DNA of 14,929 nt from assembly GCA_946479905.1 (NCBI GenBank), contig CAMLIA010000107.1:1-14929 (forward strand), written 5' to 3'. The stretch's first letter is position 1. Every line of letters begins with the position of its first letter. Origin of the DNA: an uncultured Frankiales bacterium (GTDB lineage: Bacteria; Actinomycetota; Actinomycetes; Mycobacteriales; SCTD01). The position numbers and the translations under genes were made by a program. Of this stretch, positions 6,401-14,467 are shown piece by piece. The notes under the pieces are model-generated. The model was not told where the DNA came from and did no database searches. It was given only the letters and a program-made list of their open reading frames with translations.

Positions 6401-7164
6401 CGGGCCTCGAGGAAGGACCAGATCGCGAACGACAGCAGGGCGGCCACCGCGATCCAGAGCAGCACCGCGCCGTACGGCTGGCGCGCCAGGGTCTTCAGCG
6501 ACGCGTCGAGGCCCTTCGCCTTGTGGGGGTCGAACCGGACGGCCGCCTCGACGAGGAAGCCGCCGACGAGGGCGTAGACCAGGCCACGACCGGCGAGCCC
6601 GGCGAATCCGACCTTCTTGACGACGTCCCGCATCCGGCCGCCCGGCATGTCGAGCTTGTCGGTGAAGTCCTGCCGGAAGCCGCGGACGGCCATGACGATC
6701 CCGGTGACGATGATGGCTGCCCCGACGGCCCCGACGATCCAGCGCCCACCGGGCCAGCCCATGACGGTCGCGGTCGGCTTGGCGGCGTTCTCCTTGCCGG
6801 CACCCGAGACGAGCAGCTTGACGGTGCTGCCGGCGAGGAAGAGGTAGATCACGGCCCGGCTGAACTGCCAGACCCGCTTGCCCAGCTCGTCCTCGCCGAC
6901 GCTGCCCTCGAGCACGCGGAACGCTGCGTGCGCCAGGAACGCCAGCGCCAGGACGACGAGCAGGAGCTTGCCGAAGGGCTGCTGCTTCAGGGTCTCCAGC
7001 GCGCCGTTCTTGTCCGCCTGGTCGTGGCCGCCGAGCGCGACGTTGCCGGCGAGCAGGCCCACGACGAGCCACATCACGCCACGGGCGACGATCCCCGCAC
7101 GGGCACCCCAGTCGGCGGCGTCGCTGTGACGGGCCTTGCGGGCGACGGCGGTCACGGAGGTCAT
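6385..7164 (-). CDS. DUF1206 family integral membrane protein
   Basis: 259 aa, ATG start with GAGGT very close upstream. Six hydrophobic segments fall in three helix pairs, each beginning with a similar stretch: GARAGIVARGVMWLVVG (about 21-37), QFSRAVIYLFLAG, and GLAGRGLVYALVGGFLVEAA. Each pair ends with a QPFG/QPYG-type segment or an Arg-containing tail. This triplicated two-helix unit is the DUF1206 pattern of actinobacterial membrane proteins; no function is established to my knowledge. It starts 19 bases after the nudC stop and is likely the last gene of the M16-nudC operon. Its last 16 bases overlap the convergent kinase-like gene. Confidence 0.85.
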   Translation of the reverse strand: MTSVTAVARKARHSDAADWGARAGIVARGVMWLVVGLLAGNVALGGHDQADKNGALETLKQQPFGKLLLVVLALAFLAHAAFRVLEGSVGEDELGKRVWQFSRAVIYLFLAGSTVKLLVSGAGKENAAKPTATVMGWPGGRWIVGAVGAAIIVTGIVMAVRGFRQDFTDKLDMPGGRMRDVVKKVGFAGLAGRGLVYALVGGFLVEAAVRFDPHKAKGLDASLKTLARQPYGAVLLWIAVAALLSFAIWSFLEARYRKV

Positions 7165-7183
7165 GACCTCGCTCTACCCTGCG

Positions 7184-8023
7184 TCAGGCGTTCGAGACCC
7201 AGTCGGTGATCAGCTTGTAGGCGATCGAGACGGGGGTGGGCAGCATGGCGCTGCCGTCGCGCAGCTCGTCACGGTGGAACCAGCGCGCGTCCTCCAGCTC
7301 CCCGTCGGTGGCGACCGGCTCCGCGGCGGCGTCGGCGCGGGCCGAGAAGCCCAGCATGAGCGAGGCGGGGAAGGGCCACGGCTGGCTGGCGGAGTAGGTG
7401 ACGTCGGTGACCAGGACGCCGGTCTCCTCCAGGACCTCGCGGACCACCGCCTGCTCGGCGCTCTCGCCCGGCTCGACGAAGCCGGCCAGCGTCGAGTAGC
7501 GCCCCGCGGGCCAGACCGCCTGGCGGCCCAGCAGGCAGCGGTCGCCGCCGTCGTGGACGAGCACGATCATCGCAGGGTCGGTACGAGGGAAGTGCTCACT
7601 GCCGTCGGCCTCGCACACCCGCACGGCACCGCCCTTCGCGGACACGGTCGGGGACCCGCACCGGGGGCAGTGGGTGTGCGTCGCGTGCCAGTTCGCCAGG
7701 CCCAGCGCGTGCACCAGCAGCCCCGCGTCCCGGTCGCCGAGCAGGTGGCCGACCTCCCGCAGGTTCTTCGCGACCGTGCCGAGCCGACGCGGCAGCGGTC
7801 CACGGACGGCGAAGTAGCGCCCACCGCCGAGGTAGAGCCGGTCGCCCTCGGGGGCCTCGTCCGGTGGGACGAGGACGAGGTCGGTGCCGTCCAGCAGCGC
7901 CCGTCCCTGGTCGTCGACGACGAGCACCTCGGCGTCCGCCCAGGCCCTCTCGAGAGCCTCCGCCGACGTGCGCCTCGCGGCGTCCCGGTCGACCGTCGCC
8001 CGGGAGAGGGCGGGCACCGTCAT
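7184..8023 (-). CDS. nudC: NADH pyrophosphatase NudC (NAD-capped RNA decapping Nudix hydrolase)
   Basis: 279 aa from the ATG at 8023, which overlaps the stop of the upstream peptidase gene as ATGA, implying coupled translation. The Nudix box is complete (181-203: GFVEPGE, then REVLEETGV). The NudC signature SQPWPFPAS lies at 213-221. The zinc-ribbon region shows CPRC (C119, C122) and C137, but the fourth position reads EADGSE with no Cys; the block EHFPRTDPAMI follows as usual. NudC hydrolyses NADH to NMNH and AMP and removes NAD caps from RNA. The link with uvrD2, whiB7 and mycoredoxin agrees with the mycobacterial gene order (Rv3199c), here with an insertion between. The longer upstream frame is only the overlap with the neighbour. 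Confidence 0.92.
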   Translation of the reverse strand: MTVPALSRATVDRDAARRTSAEALERAWADAEVLVVDDQGRALLDGTDLVLVPPDEAPEGDRLYLGGGRYFAVRGPLPRRLGTVAKNLREVGHLLGDRDAGLLVHALGLANWHATHTHCPRCGSPTVSAKGGAVRVCEADGSEHFPRTDPAMIVLVHDGGDRCLLGRQAVWPAGRYSTLAGFVEPGESAEQAVVREVLEETGVLVTDVTYSASQPWPFPASLMLGFSARADAAAEPVATDGELEDARWFHRDELRDGSAMLPTPVSIAYKLITDWVSNA

Positions 8024-9348
8024 CCGAGCTCGAGCTCCACCAGGCTGCGCAGGCTGTCGGCGACGGTGGCGGTGTCGCCGACCAGCACCGGCGTGAGGAC
8101 CGTGGGGGCAAGCCATCTCGCGGCGGCCGCGAGCACGTCGTCGACGGTGACCGCCTGCAGCTGCTTGGGGTAGTCGCGCAGCCACTCGATGGACAGCCCG
8201 CTGGCGGCGAGCTGGGACAGCGTCCCGGCCAGGCCTGCCTGGGTCGCGGTGCTCAGCGCGAGCGTCCCGATGGCGTACCGGCGGGCCTGGTCGAGCTCGT
8301 CCTGCCCGACGGGCACGGTCGCGATCCGACCGAGCTCGTAGAGCGTCTCGAGCATGGCCGGCGCGGTGACGTCGGTCGCCACGTCGGCGCCGGCGACCAG
8401 CCGCGAACCGCCGACCGGGTGGTCGATCCCCGAGTTGGGGCTGTAGGTGTAGCCCTTGTCCTCGCGGATGTTGGACACCCAGCGGCTGGAGAAGTACCCG
8501 CCGAAGACCAGGTTGGCCAGCGTCGTCGCGGCGAAGTCGGGGTCGGTGCGGCTGGGGGCCGCACCGCCGAGGCGGATGGTCGTCTGCACCGCCCCGGGAC
8601 GGTCGACCAGCAGCACCGACCGGCCGGTCTGCACGGCCGCCGCCGGCACGGGGACGTCGGTGCCGGTCGCCGTCCAGTCGGCCAGGGCCCGCTGGACCGC
8701 TGCCGTGGCCCGGGCCGGCGTGAGGTCACCGACGATCGTGAGGATGCTGCCTTCCGGCACCACCCGGGCGGCGTGCAGCGCCCGCAGCTGCTTGGGCTTG
8801 ATGTCCTCCACCGCCTCGCTCAGCGGTAGGTCCTGGGCGTACGGGTGGTTGCCGTACAGCCGGGCGAAGAGCGCCTCGCGGGCGACGACGCCGGCCGAGC
8901 TGCGGTGGATCGCCAGCTCCTGCACGAGCCGGTCGCGCTCGCCCTCGACCTCGCGCTTCGGGAAGGACGCGCTGGTGAGGAGCTCGCCCATCAGGTCGAG
9001 GAGACCACCGAGCCCGTCGATCAGGACCGAGCCGCCGAACGCGAGCCGGTCGGAGTCGACGTTCACGCTCAGTGTGGCGCCGACCGCCTGCAGCGCCACC
9101 GCGACCTCGTTGGCGCTGCGCTGCTCGGTGCCGGACAGGAAGGTGTCGGCGAGCAGGTGAGCCCGGGCGACGTGGGTCGTGGCGGTCTTCGGCGGCGCGG
9201 CGAACGGGATGCGCAGCCGCACCTCGGCGAGCGGGACGCCTGGACGTCGCACGGCCAGGACGCGCAGCCCGTTCTCGAGCACCGTGTCGGCGACGGCCGG
9301 CAGCCGGACCGACCTGGGCTTGGCGAGGGCCGGGACCTGGCGGCTCAC
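8020..9348 (-). CDS. M16-family peptidase-like protein, non-catalytic partner subunit
   Basis: 442 aa, GTG start overlapping the upstream stop as GTGA. It has the two-domain layout of M16B subunits, but where the zinc motif HxxEH should stand it reads HLLAD (64-68), so the catalytic Glu and second His are lost. The C-terminal half keeps the R/Y motif segment (FSSRWVSNIREDKGYTYS) that helps bind substrate. In known bacterial M16B pairs and in mitochondrial processing peptidase, one subunit has HxxEH and the other the R/Y motif. This gene and the one upstream fit such a heterodimer. No signal peptide is evident. Overlaps at both ends mean it is translated together with its partner and with NudC. 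Confidence 0.9.
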   Translation of the reverse strand: MSRQVPALAKPRSVRLPAVADTVLENGLRVLAVRRPGVPLAEVRLRIPFAAPPKTATTHVARAHLLADTFLSGTEQRSANEVAVALQAVGATLSVNVDSDRLAFGGSVLIDGLGGLLDLMGELLTSASFPKREVEGERDRLVQELAIHRSSAGVVAREALFARLYGNHPYAQDLPLSEAVEDIKPKQLRALHAARVVPEGSILTIVGDLTPARATAAVQRALADWTATGTDVPVPAAAVQTGRSVLLVDRPGAVQTTIRLGGAAPSRTDPDFAATTLANLVFGGYFSSRWVSNIREDKGYTYSPNSGIDHPVGGSRLVAGADVATDVTAPAMLETLYELGRIATVPVGQDELDQARRYAIGTLALSTATQAGLAGTLSQLAASGLSIEWLRDYPKQLQAVTVDDVLAAAARWLAPTVLTPVLVGDTATVADSLRSLVELELG

Positions 9349-10646
9349 GCGGCGCTCCCGGGCCGCAGCTCCAGGAGGGCGCGGTTGTCGCGACCCAGCG
9401 AGCCGGCGGCCTTCTTGACCTGCGCCGCCGTGACCCTGGCGAGCAGGTCGGGGAGCTCGTTGAGCAGCTCGGCCTTGCCGCGCTGCTGCTCGTAGACCGC
9501 CGCGTGCGTCGCCCGTCCCAGCACCGGATCGACATCGCGCAGGTAGCGCGCCGTCATGCGTGCCACGGTCCGGTCGACCTCGTCCTGGTCGAGCCCGTCG
9601 GTGGCGAGCCGCTCGATCTCCTCGTCGATCGCGGCGACGACCGTGTCCGCCGCCACCTCGGGCGCGTGGTGCACCTCCAGCATGAACGGCGTGGGGTCGC
9701 GCGCGTCGAGCGGGTCGCCCATGATGCCGAGGTAGCCACCCACGCTGGTCGCGATGCGGTCCCGCAGCAGCAGCCGGTCCTGCAGCCGGGAGGCGTCGCC
9801 GTCGGTGAGCACCTCCGCCAGCACGACGTGCGGCAGGTAGGTCGCGAGGTTCTTCGGGTCAGGGGTGCGCCAGGCCATCGCCAGGGCCGGGGCGGGCGCC
9901 AGCGCGTCGTGCACGGTCGTGCGGCGTTCTGCCGTCAGCGCGGGCTCGGCGAACGCCGGCGGCGGAGCCACCTTGCGGGCGGGGATGTCGCCGAACTGCT
10001 CCTCCACCCAGGTCATCACCTGCGCGGGGTCCACGTCGCCGGCGACCGTCAGGACCGCGTTGCCCGGCGCGTAGTAGCGGTCGAAGAACGACTGGGCGTC
10101 CTCCAGGGTGGCGGCCTCGAGGTCCACGAACGACCCGTAGCCGTCGTGGGTGTTGGCGAAGGACTCGAACAGCACCGGAGGGATCTGCAGCCACGGGAAG
10201 CCGCCGTAGGGGCGGTTCTGCACGTTGACGCGGATCTCGTTCTGGACGACCGCCACCTGGTTCTCGAGGTTCTCCTGTGTCAGGGCGACGGAGCGCATCC
10301 GGTCCGCCTCGAGGAAGAGCGCCAGCTCGGTCGCCGTGCTCGGCAGCACCTCGTAGTAGTTGGTGTAGTCGACATGGGTGGAGCCGTTGAGGATCCCGCC
10401 CGCCCCCTGCACGTAGGTGAAGTGGTCGGTCTTCTTCAGGTTCGCCGAGCCCTGGAACATCAGGTGCTCGAAGAGGTGCGCGAACCCGGTCCGGCCCTCC
10501 GGCTCCGACCGCATGCCCACGTCGTAGTACACGGCCACGGCGACGACCGGGCTGGTCCGGTCAGGGAGGACGACCACGCGCAGCCCGTTCTTCAGGCGAC
10601 TGCGCTCGATGGCGTAGGACAGGTTCCGGCTGGTCACGGTCGGCAC
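9345..10646 (-). CDS. M16-family zinc metallopeptidase, catalytic subunit
   Basis: 433 aa, GTG start. The inverted zinc motif HLFEH (57-61) is complete and the third ligand is E137 (QNE), 77 residues after the motif Glu, the usual spacing. The segment GSTHVDYTNYYEVLP (88-102) is typical of M16B enzymes. These clamshell peptidases cut oligopeptides or processing sites; substrates in actinobacteria are poorly known. It is the first gene of the operon with its inactive partner, nudC and DUF1206. A second GTG four codons in is possible. No Shine-Dalgarno is visible, but TATAGC lies nine bases upstream, which suggests leaderless or nearly leaderless expression. Confidence 0.92.
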   Translation of the reverse strand: MPTVTSRNLSYAIERSRLKNGLRVVVLPDRTSPVVAVAVYYDVGMRSEPEGRTGFAHLFEHLMFQGSANLKKTDHFTYVQGAGGILNGSTHVDYTNYYEVLPSTATELALFLEADRMRSVALTQENLENQVAVVQNEIRVNVQNRPYGGFPWLQIPPVLFESFANTHDGYGSFVDLEAATLEDAQSFFDRYYAPGNAVLTVAGDVDPAQVMTWVEEQFGDIPARKVAPPPAFAEPALTAERRTTVHDALAPAPALAMAWRTPDPKNLATYLPHVVLAEVLTDGDASRLQDRLLLRDRIATSVGGYLGIMGDPLDARDPTPFMLEVHHAPEVAADTVVAAIDEEIERLATDGLDQDEVDRTVARMTARYLRDVDPVLGRATHAAVYEQQRGKAELLNELPDLLARVTAAQVKKAAGSLGRDNRALLELRPGSAA

Positions 10647-10672
10647 GGGCCTGACGCTATACGTTGCGCCAC
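10647..10672. promoter_or_regulatory. Compact divergent promoter with mirrored -10 elements
   Basis: Only 26 bases separate the GTG of the M16 peptidase from the GTG of the sulfatase. The central TATA (10658-10661) is shared by TATAGC on the minus strand and TATACG on the plus strand. In each direction nine bases separate the hexamer from the GTG, so the arrangement is exactly symmetric about 10659.5. No convincing -35 was seen for either direction, and any such element would lie inside the opposite coding region. Confidence 0.5.
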
Positions 10673-12922
10673 GTGACGGAGCCGTACGCGGGGTTTCAGG
10701 GCAAGGTCGGCCGGACCGTGGCGGGGTCGGAGTCGTGGTGGCCGCCGCGGCCCTCGGCGAAGGGCAAGCCGAACGTCGTCGTCGTGCTCTGCGACGACCT
10801 CGGGTTCGCCGACCTCGGCTGCTACGGCTCGGAGATCGCCACGCCGCACCTCGACGCGCTCGCGGAGCGGGGCCTGCGCTACACGAACTTCCACGTCACG
10901 CCGATGTGCTCGCCGACGCGCGCGGCGCTGCTGACCGGCATCAACCCGCACGCCGTCGGGGTCGGTCACGTCGCGCACTCCGACCCCGGGTTCCCCGGCT
11001 ACGCGATGGAGCTGTCGGAGAACGTCGCGACGTCCGCCGAGATCTTCCGCGACGCCGGCTGGGCGACGCTGATGGTCGGCAAGTGGCACCTGGCGAAGGA
11101 CAGCGACTGCAGCGATGCCGGCCCTCGGCACTCCTGGCCGTGCCAGCGCGGCTTCGAGAGGTTCTACGGCTTCCTCGACGGCTTCACCAACCTGCACCAG
11201 CCGCACCGGCTCCTGCAGGACAACTCTCCCGTCGTCGTGGACGAGTACCCCCCGGACTTCTACCTCACCGACTCCCTGACCGACCGGGCCATCGAGATGG
11301 TGCAGTCGGTCAAGGCGTCGGACCCGTCGAAGCCGTTCTTCCTGTACTTCGCGCACGGCGCGGTGCACGCCCCGTTGCACGCGAAGGCGTCCGACATCGC
11401 CCGCTACGAGGGTCGGTACGCCGAGGGCTGGGACGCCCTGCGGGCTGAGCGGTTCGCCCGCCAGAAGGCGATGGGGGTGATCCCTGAGGCCACGGTGCTG
11501 CCACCGCGCAACAGCGAGCCGGGCAACGACGTGAAGCCGTGGGACTCGCTGCCGCCGGAGCAGCAGCAGCTCTTCGCGAAGTACATGGCGGTGTACGCCG
11601 GCATGGTGGACAGCATCGACCAGCAGTTCGGCCGGCTGACGGCAGCGCTGGACGCCCTCGGCGAGCTCGACAACACGATCGTGCTCTTCACGAGCGACAA
11701 CGGCGCGTCGCGGGAGGGCGAGGTCGAGGGGACCACGGCGTACTACCAGCACCTGCTCGGCGCCACCGACCTGGAGGCGGACCTGGCTCGGCTGGACGAG
11801 ATCGGTGGGCCGACGACGACCCCGCACTACCCGCGCGGCTGGGCGATGGCCTCAGGAACGCCCTTCCGGCTCTACAAGATCAACACCCACCAGGGCGGGC
11901 ACAGCGTCCCCATGCTGCTCGCGGGCCCTGGCGTCCCGGCCGACGGCTTCCGTCGCCAGTTCGCGCACGTCACCGACGTGCTGCCGACCCTGCTGGACCT
12001 CCTGGACGTGCCGGCACCTGCCGAGCGGGACGGCAAGCCGCTCAAGCCGATCGCCGGGACGTCGTTCGCTCCGACGATCGCCGACGGCCCGTCGGCTCAC
12101 CGGGAGCAGCACTACGAGATGGTCGGCCACCGAGGCTTCTACCGGGACGGCTGGGAGCTCGTGACCCTGCACCTGCCCTTCACGCCGTTCACCGACGCGG
12201 AGTGGGAGCTCTACGACCTCGCCAACGACCCCACCGAGACGACGAACGTCGCGGCGCAGCACCCGGAGAAGGTGCGGGAGCTCGCGGACGCGTGGGAGGC
12301 GGCCGCTCGCGACAACCAGGTCTACCCGCTCGACGAGGGGACCGGCCTGAAGTTCATGCTCCGCCCGGAGCGGTCGGCGGTGTTCTCCGAGACGGTCACG
12401 ATCCTGCCGGGGACGCCGACGCTGGAGCGGTGGCGCTGCCAGCAGCTGGTCGCGAACCGCGCGTTCACCGTCACGGTCCGCCTCGAGTCGATCGGCTCGG
12501 GCGTGCTGGTCGCGCACGGCGACCAGGGCGGCGGCTACTGCCTGTCGGTCGAGGGCGATGACCTGGTGCTGGTTCACAACGACGGCCGCGGGCGGTTGCG
12601 GACCTGCGCGGGTCCCGTGGGAGCACCCTCGGTGGTGGAAGCCCGCTTCGTCGCGCCGGGCGGCGGGACGTGGTCGGCTTCGCTCTGGTCGGACGGTGCT
12701 CAGGTCGCCTCGATCGAGGGACTGCCGCTGCTGTTCCCCATGGCGCCGTTCCAGGGGATCGACGTGGGCGCCGACCGCGGGTCCCCGGTCGTCTGGGGTC
12801 GGGGCTCGTTCCCCTACGCGGGCCGCATCACCTCGGTGACCTACGAGCCAGGAGCACACGCTCCGGACTCGCCGGCGATGCTCGTCGACGTGCTGCGCGA
12901 GATGGGCTTGAAGTACGAGTGA
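10673..12922 (+). CDS. Type I (formylglycine-dependent) arylsulfatase-like protein
   Basis: 749 aa from GTG 10673; a TTG nine bases upstream is an alternative start. The sulfatase signature CSPTRAALLTG begins at C79, the Cys in CxPxR that is oxidised to formylglycine. Metal ligands are visible as D41-D42 (VLCDDLG) and in FTSDNGAS, with the downstream K/H region INTHQGGHSVPMLL. The core domain spans about 30-560. The remaining 190 residues look like a beta-sandwich (ILPGTPTLERW, VTVRLES, YCLSVEGDDLVL, ITSVTYEPG). There is no signal peptide, so it is probably cytosolic, like other large bacterial arylsulfatases. The formylglycine-generating enzyme follows with a GTGA overlap. The substrate cannot be told; phosphonate hydrolases share the fold, but length and motif favour a sulfatase. 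Confidence 0.93.
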   Translation: MTEPYAGFQGKVGRTVAGSESWWPPRPSAKGKPNVVVVLCDDLGFADLGCYGSEIATPHLDALAERGLRYTNFHVTPMCSPTRAALLTGINPHAVGVGHVAHSDPGFPGYAMELSENVATSAEIFRDAGWATLMVGKWHLAKDSDCSDAGPRHSWPCQRGFERFYGFLDGFTNLHQPHRLLQDNSPVVVDEYPPDFYLTDSLTDRAIEMVQSVKASDPSKPFFLYFAHGAVHAPLHAKASDIARYEGRYAEGWDALRAERFARQKAMGVIPEATVLPPRNSEPGNDVKPWDSLPPEQQQLFAKYMAVYAGMVDSIDQQFGRLTAALDALGELDNTIVLFTSDNGASREGEVEGTTAYYQHLLGATDLEADLARLDEIGGPTTTPHYPRGWAMASGTPFRLYKINTHQGGHSVPMLLAGPGVPADGFRRQFAHVTDVLPTLLDLLDVPAPAERDGKPLKPIAGTSFAPTIADGPSAHREQHYEMVGHRGFYRDGWELVTLHLPFTPFTDAEWELYDLANDPTETTNVAAQHPEKVRELADAWEAAARDNQVYPLDEGTGLKFMLRPERSAVFSETVTILPGTPTLERWRCQQLVANRAFTVTVRLESIGSGVLVAHGDQGGGYCLSVEGDDLVLVHNDGRGRLRTCAGPVGAPSVVEARFVAPGGGTWSASLWSDGAQVASIEGLPLLFPMAPFQGIDVGADRGSPVVWGRGSFPYAGRITSVTYEPGAHAPDSPAMLVDVLREMGLKYE

Positions 12923-13644
12923 TCCCCGTCGCCGGCGGTCGGTTCGTCCTCGGTTCGGACCACCACTACCCGGAGGAGCGACCGGCCCACGAGGTCGCCG
13001 TCGAGGGCTTCTCCCTCGGTGCGGCCCCGGTCACGGTCGGCGAGTTCGCCGCGTTCGTCGCCGCGACCGGCCACGTCACCACCGCCGAGAGGGACGGGGA
13101 CGCGCTCGTGTTCACGCCTCCGGGCGGCCCGGTGGACCTCGCCGACCCGCTGCAGTGGTGGTCCCTCGTCCCCGGCGCGAGCTGGCGCACCCCCGACGGT
13201 CTGCGCCCCGCCGTGAACGACCACCCTGTCGTCCAGGTGTCCCTGACCGACGCCCTCGCCTACTGCGGCTGGGCAGGCGCGCGGCTGCCGACCGAGGCGG
13301 AGTGGGAGTACGCCGCGGCCGGCGCTGTGGTCGGCAACGTCTGGCTCGGCCACTTCCCCTGGGACGCAAGGGGACTGGCCACGACCTCACCCGTGGGCGC
13401 GTACGGAGCGATCAACGGCTTCAGCGACCAGCTCGGGAACGTCTGGGAGTGGACGTCGACCGCATGGACGCCCGGCCATCAGCAGTCGTGCTGCTCGGTC
13501 CCGGCTGCCGGCGAGGTGCGCGTCGCCAAGGGCGGCAGCTTCCTCTGCGCCCCGGAGTACTGCGCCCGGTACCGGCCGCAGGCGCGCATGGCGATGGCCG
13601 TGGACTCCCCCACCTGCCACCTCGGCTTCCGCGTGGCCGCCTGA
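12919..13644 (+). CDS. Formylglycine-generating enzyme (SUMF1/FGE family sulfatase activator)
   Basis: 241 aa from the GTG whose last two bases form part of the sulfatase TGA; the family motif IPVAGGRFVLGSD starts right there. Later FGE blocks are LPTEAEWEYAAAG (123-135), LGNVWEWTS (172-180) and GGSFLCAPEYCARYRP (205-220). C210 and C215 match the two copper-binding catalytic cysteines known from the Streptomyces coelicolor enzyme (C-x4-C), so the protein should be active rather than a paralogue lacking the cysteines. It oxidises the Cys of CxPxR in sulfatases to C-alpha-formylglycine. It is shorter than typical FGEs (about 300 aa): the segment between AAAG and NVWLGHFPW that usually holds YPWGD is nearly gone. 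Coupling to the sulfatase suggests a dedicated enzyme-substrate pair. Confidence 0.92.
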   Translation: MIPVAGGRFVLGSDHHYPEERPAHEVAVEGFSLGAAPVTVGEFAAFVAATGHVTTAERDGDALVFTPPGGPVDLADPLQWWSLVPGASWRTPDGLRPAVNDHPVVQVSLTDALAYCGWAGARLPTEAEWEYAAAGAVVGNVWLGHFPWDARGLATTSPVGAYGAINGFSDQLGNVWEWTSTAWTPGHQQSCCSVPAAGEVRVAKGGSFLCAPEYCARYRPQARMAMAVDSPTCHLGFRVAA

Positions 13645-13645
13645 C

Positions 13646-14365
13646 TCAGGACCAGGCCAGGTCCGGCATCACGGCGACGACCGCCTGACCACGCGAGCTG
13701 ACGTCCAGGCGAGCGAAGGCGTTCTCGAGGTGCTTGCGGACCGTGTCGGTCGAGACGCCGACCCGCCGGGCGATCCGGGTGTTGTCCAGTCCCTCCGCGC
13801 ACAATCGGATCAGCTCCTGCTGCCTCGGTGTGAGCACCTGAGACGCGAGGCCTCGGGAGTGCGCACGCAGCGCCTCGACCACGTGCGGCCGCAGCACCGT
13901 GACGAGCGCCTTGTCCTTCTCGCCGAACGGCGAGCCGGCGGCTCGGAAGAGCACCAGGCGGCGGCTCACACCGGCGGGCCCCATCAGGGGAAGGACCAGG
14001 CACCACTCCACGCCCGACGGCTTGAAGAACTCGTGGTACATCGGTTGCCTTCGCCACTCGGCGACGCCGTAGAAGTCCGTGGTCGTTCCCGCTCGGCCCA
14101 TGCCCCGCTCGGGGAACGAGCAGGACGCGGTGGACCAGTAGTGCTCCCAGAACGCGTCAGCACTGACCTCCGACACCGGCCAGCTGACGAGGTCGACGTC
14201 CTCCGACGACTGGTGCCGCGCGTCGAGGTCGGTCAGGGAAGCGGCGTCGCAGGGGACCAGTCGCAGCAGCGCGTCGACGAAGGCCTCGTCGCAGAGCGGG
14301 TGCTCAGGCCCAGCCGCGGCCTCCTCGAGCGCTCCCACCGCACGGTTCAGCGTCATGAGGTCCAT
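13646..14365 (-). CDS. LuxR-family transcriptional regulator
   Basis: 239 aa, ATG start, GGGGGAGGG six bases upstream. The C-terminal LuxR helix-turn-helix spans about 175-235: LTPRQQELIRLCAEGLDN, then RIARRVGVSTDTVRKHLENAFARL. The N-terminal 150 residues look like a GAF-type sensory domain (FWEHYWSTASC, FYGVAEWRRQPMYHEFF, LVLPLMGPAGVSRRLVLFRA), not a receiver domain; no phosphorylatable Asp pocket is evident. It may sense a ligand directly. It converges on the FGE gene with one base between stops and no terminator, so antisense overlap of transcripts is likely. Its own divergent intergenic region has two inverted repeats that could be operators. The targets may include the secreted protein next door. 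Confidence 0.9.
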   Translation of the reverse strand: MDLMTLNRAVGALEEAAAGPEHPLCDEAFVDALLRLVPCDAASLTDLDARHQSSEDVDLVSWPVSEVSADAFWEHYWSTASCSFPERGMGRAGTTTDFYGVAEWRRQPMYHEFFKPSGVEWCLVLPLMGPAGVSRRLVLFRAAGSPFGEKDKALVTVLRPHVVEALRAHSRGLASQVLTPRQQELIRLCAEGLDNTRIARRVGVSTDTVRKHLENAFARLDVSSRGQAVVAVMPDLAWS

Positions 14366-14388
14366 CGCATGCCCTCCCCCTCGGCCCG

Positions 14389-14409
14389 ACGATACGCAGA
14401 ACGTCGTAT
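14389..14409. promoter_or_regulatory. Inverted repeat over the probable luxR -10
   Basis: ATACG (14392-14396) and CGTAT (14405-14409) form an inverted repeat with an 8-base spacer. On the minus strand TATCGT (14389-14394) is a TANNNT -10 candidate for the LuxR gene, 23 bases before its ATG and overlapping one arm. A dimeric regulator bound here would control the LuxR gene, possibly as autoregulation. Confidence 0.35.
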
Positions 14410-14411
14410 TC

Positions 14412-14427
14412 CGGCAGCCGGCTGCCG
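14412..14427. promoter_or_regulatory. Perfect 16-bp palindrome in the luxR/secreted-protein intergenic region
   Basis: CGGCAGCC-GGCTGCCG is a perfect palindrome without spacer, 40 bases before the secreted-protein ATG and 46 before the luxR ATG. It has no loop, so it is a better operator than terminator candidate. The binding protein is unknown; the adjacent LuxR regulator is the first choice. Confidence 0.4.
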
Positions 14428-14467
14428 CGGATCACCCTGCAGGGCACCGACCACAGAGGGGGATCCC

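Noticed and set aside
9072..10676. 534-codon plus-strand frame opposite the M16 genes
   Set aside because: It spans two coupled, motif-supported peptidase genes and has no start signal or domain.
10634..11827. 397-codon minus-strand frame opposite the sulfatase
   Set aside because: It is an antisense shadow: composition is Arg/Val/Gly repeats, and the sulfatase motifs on the other strand are unambiguous.
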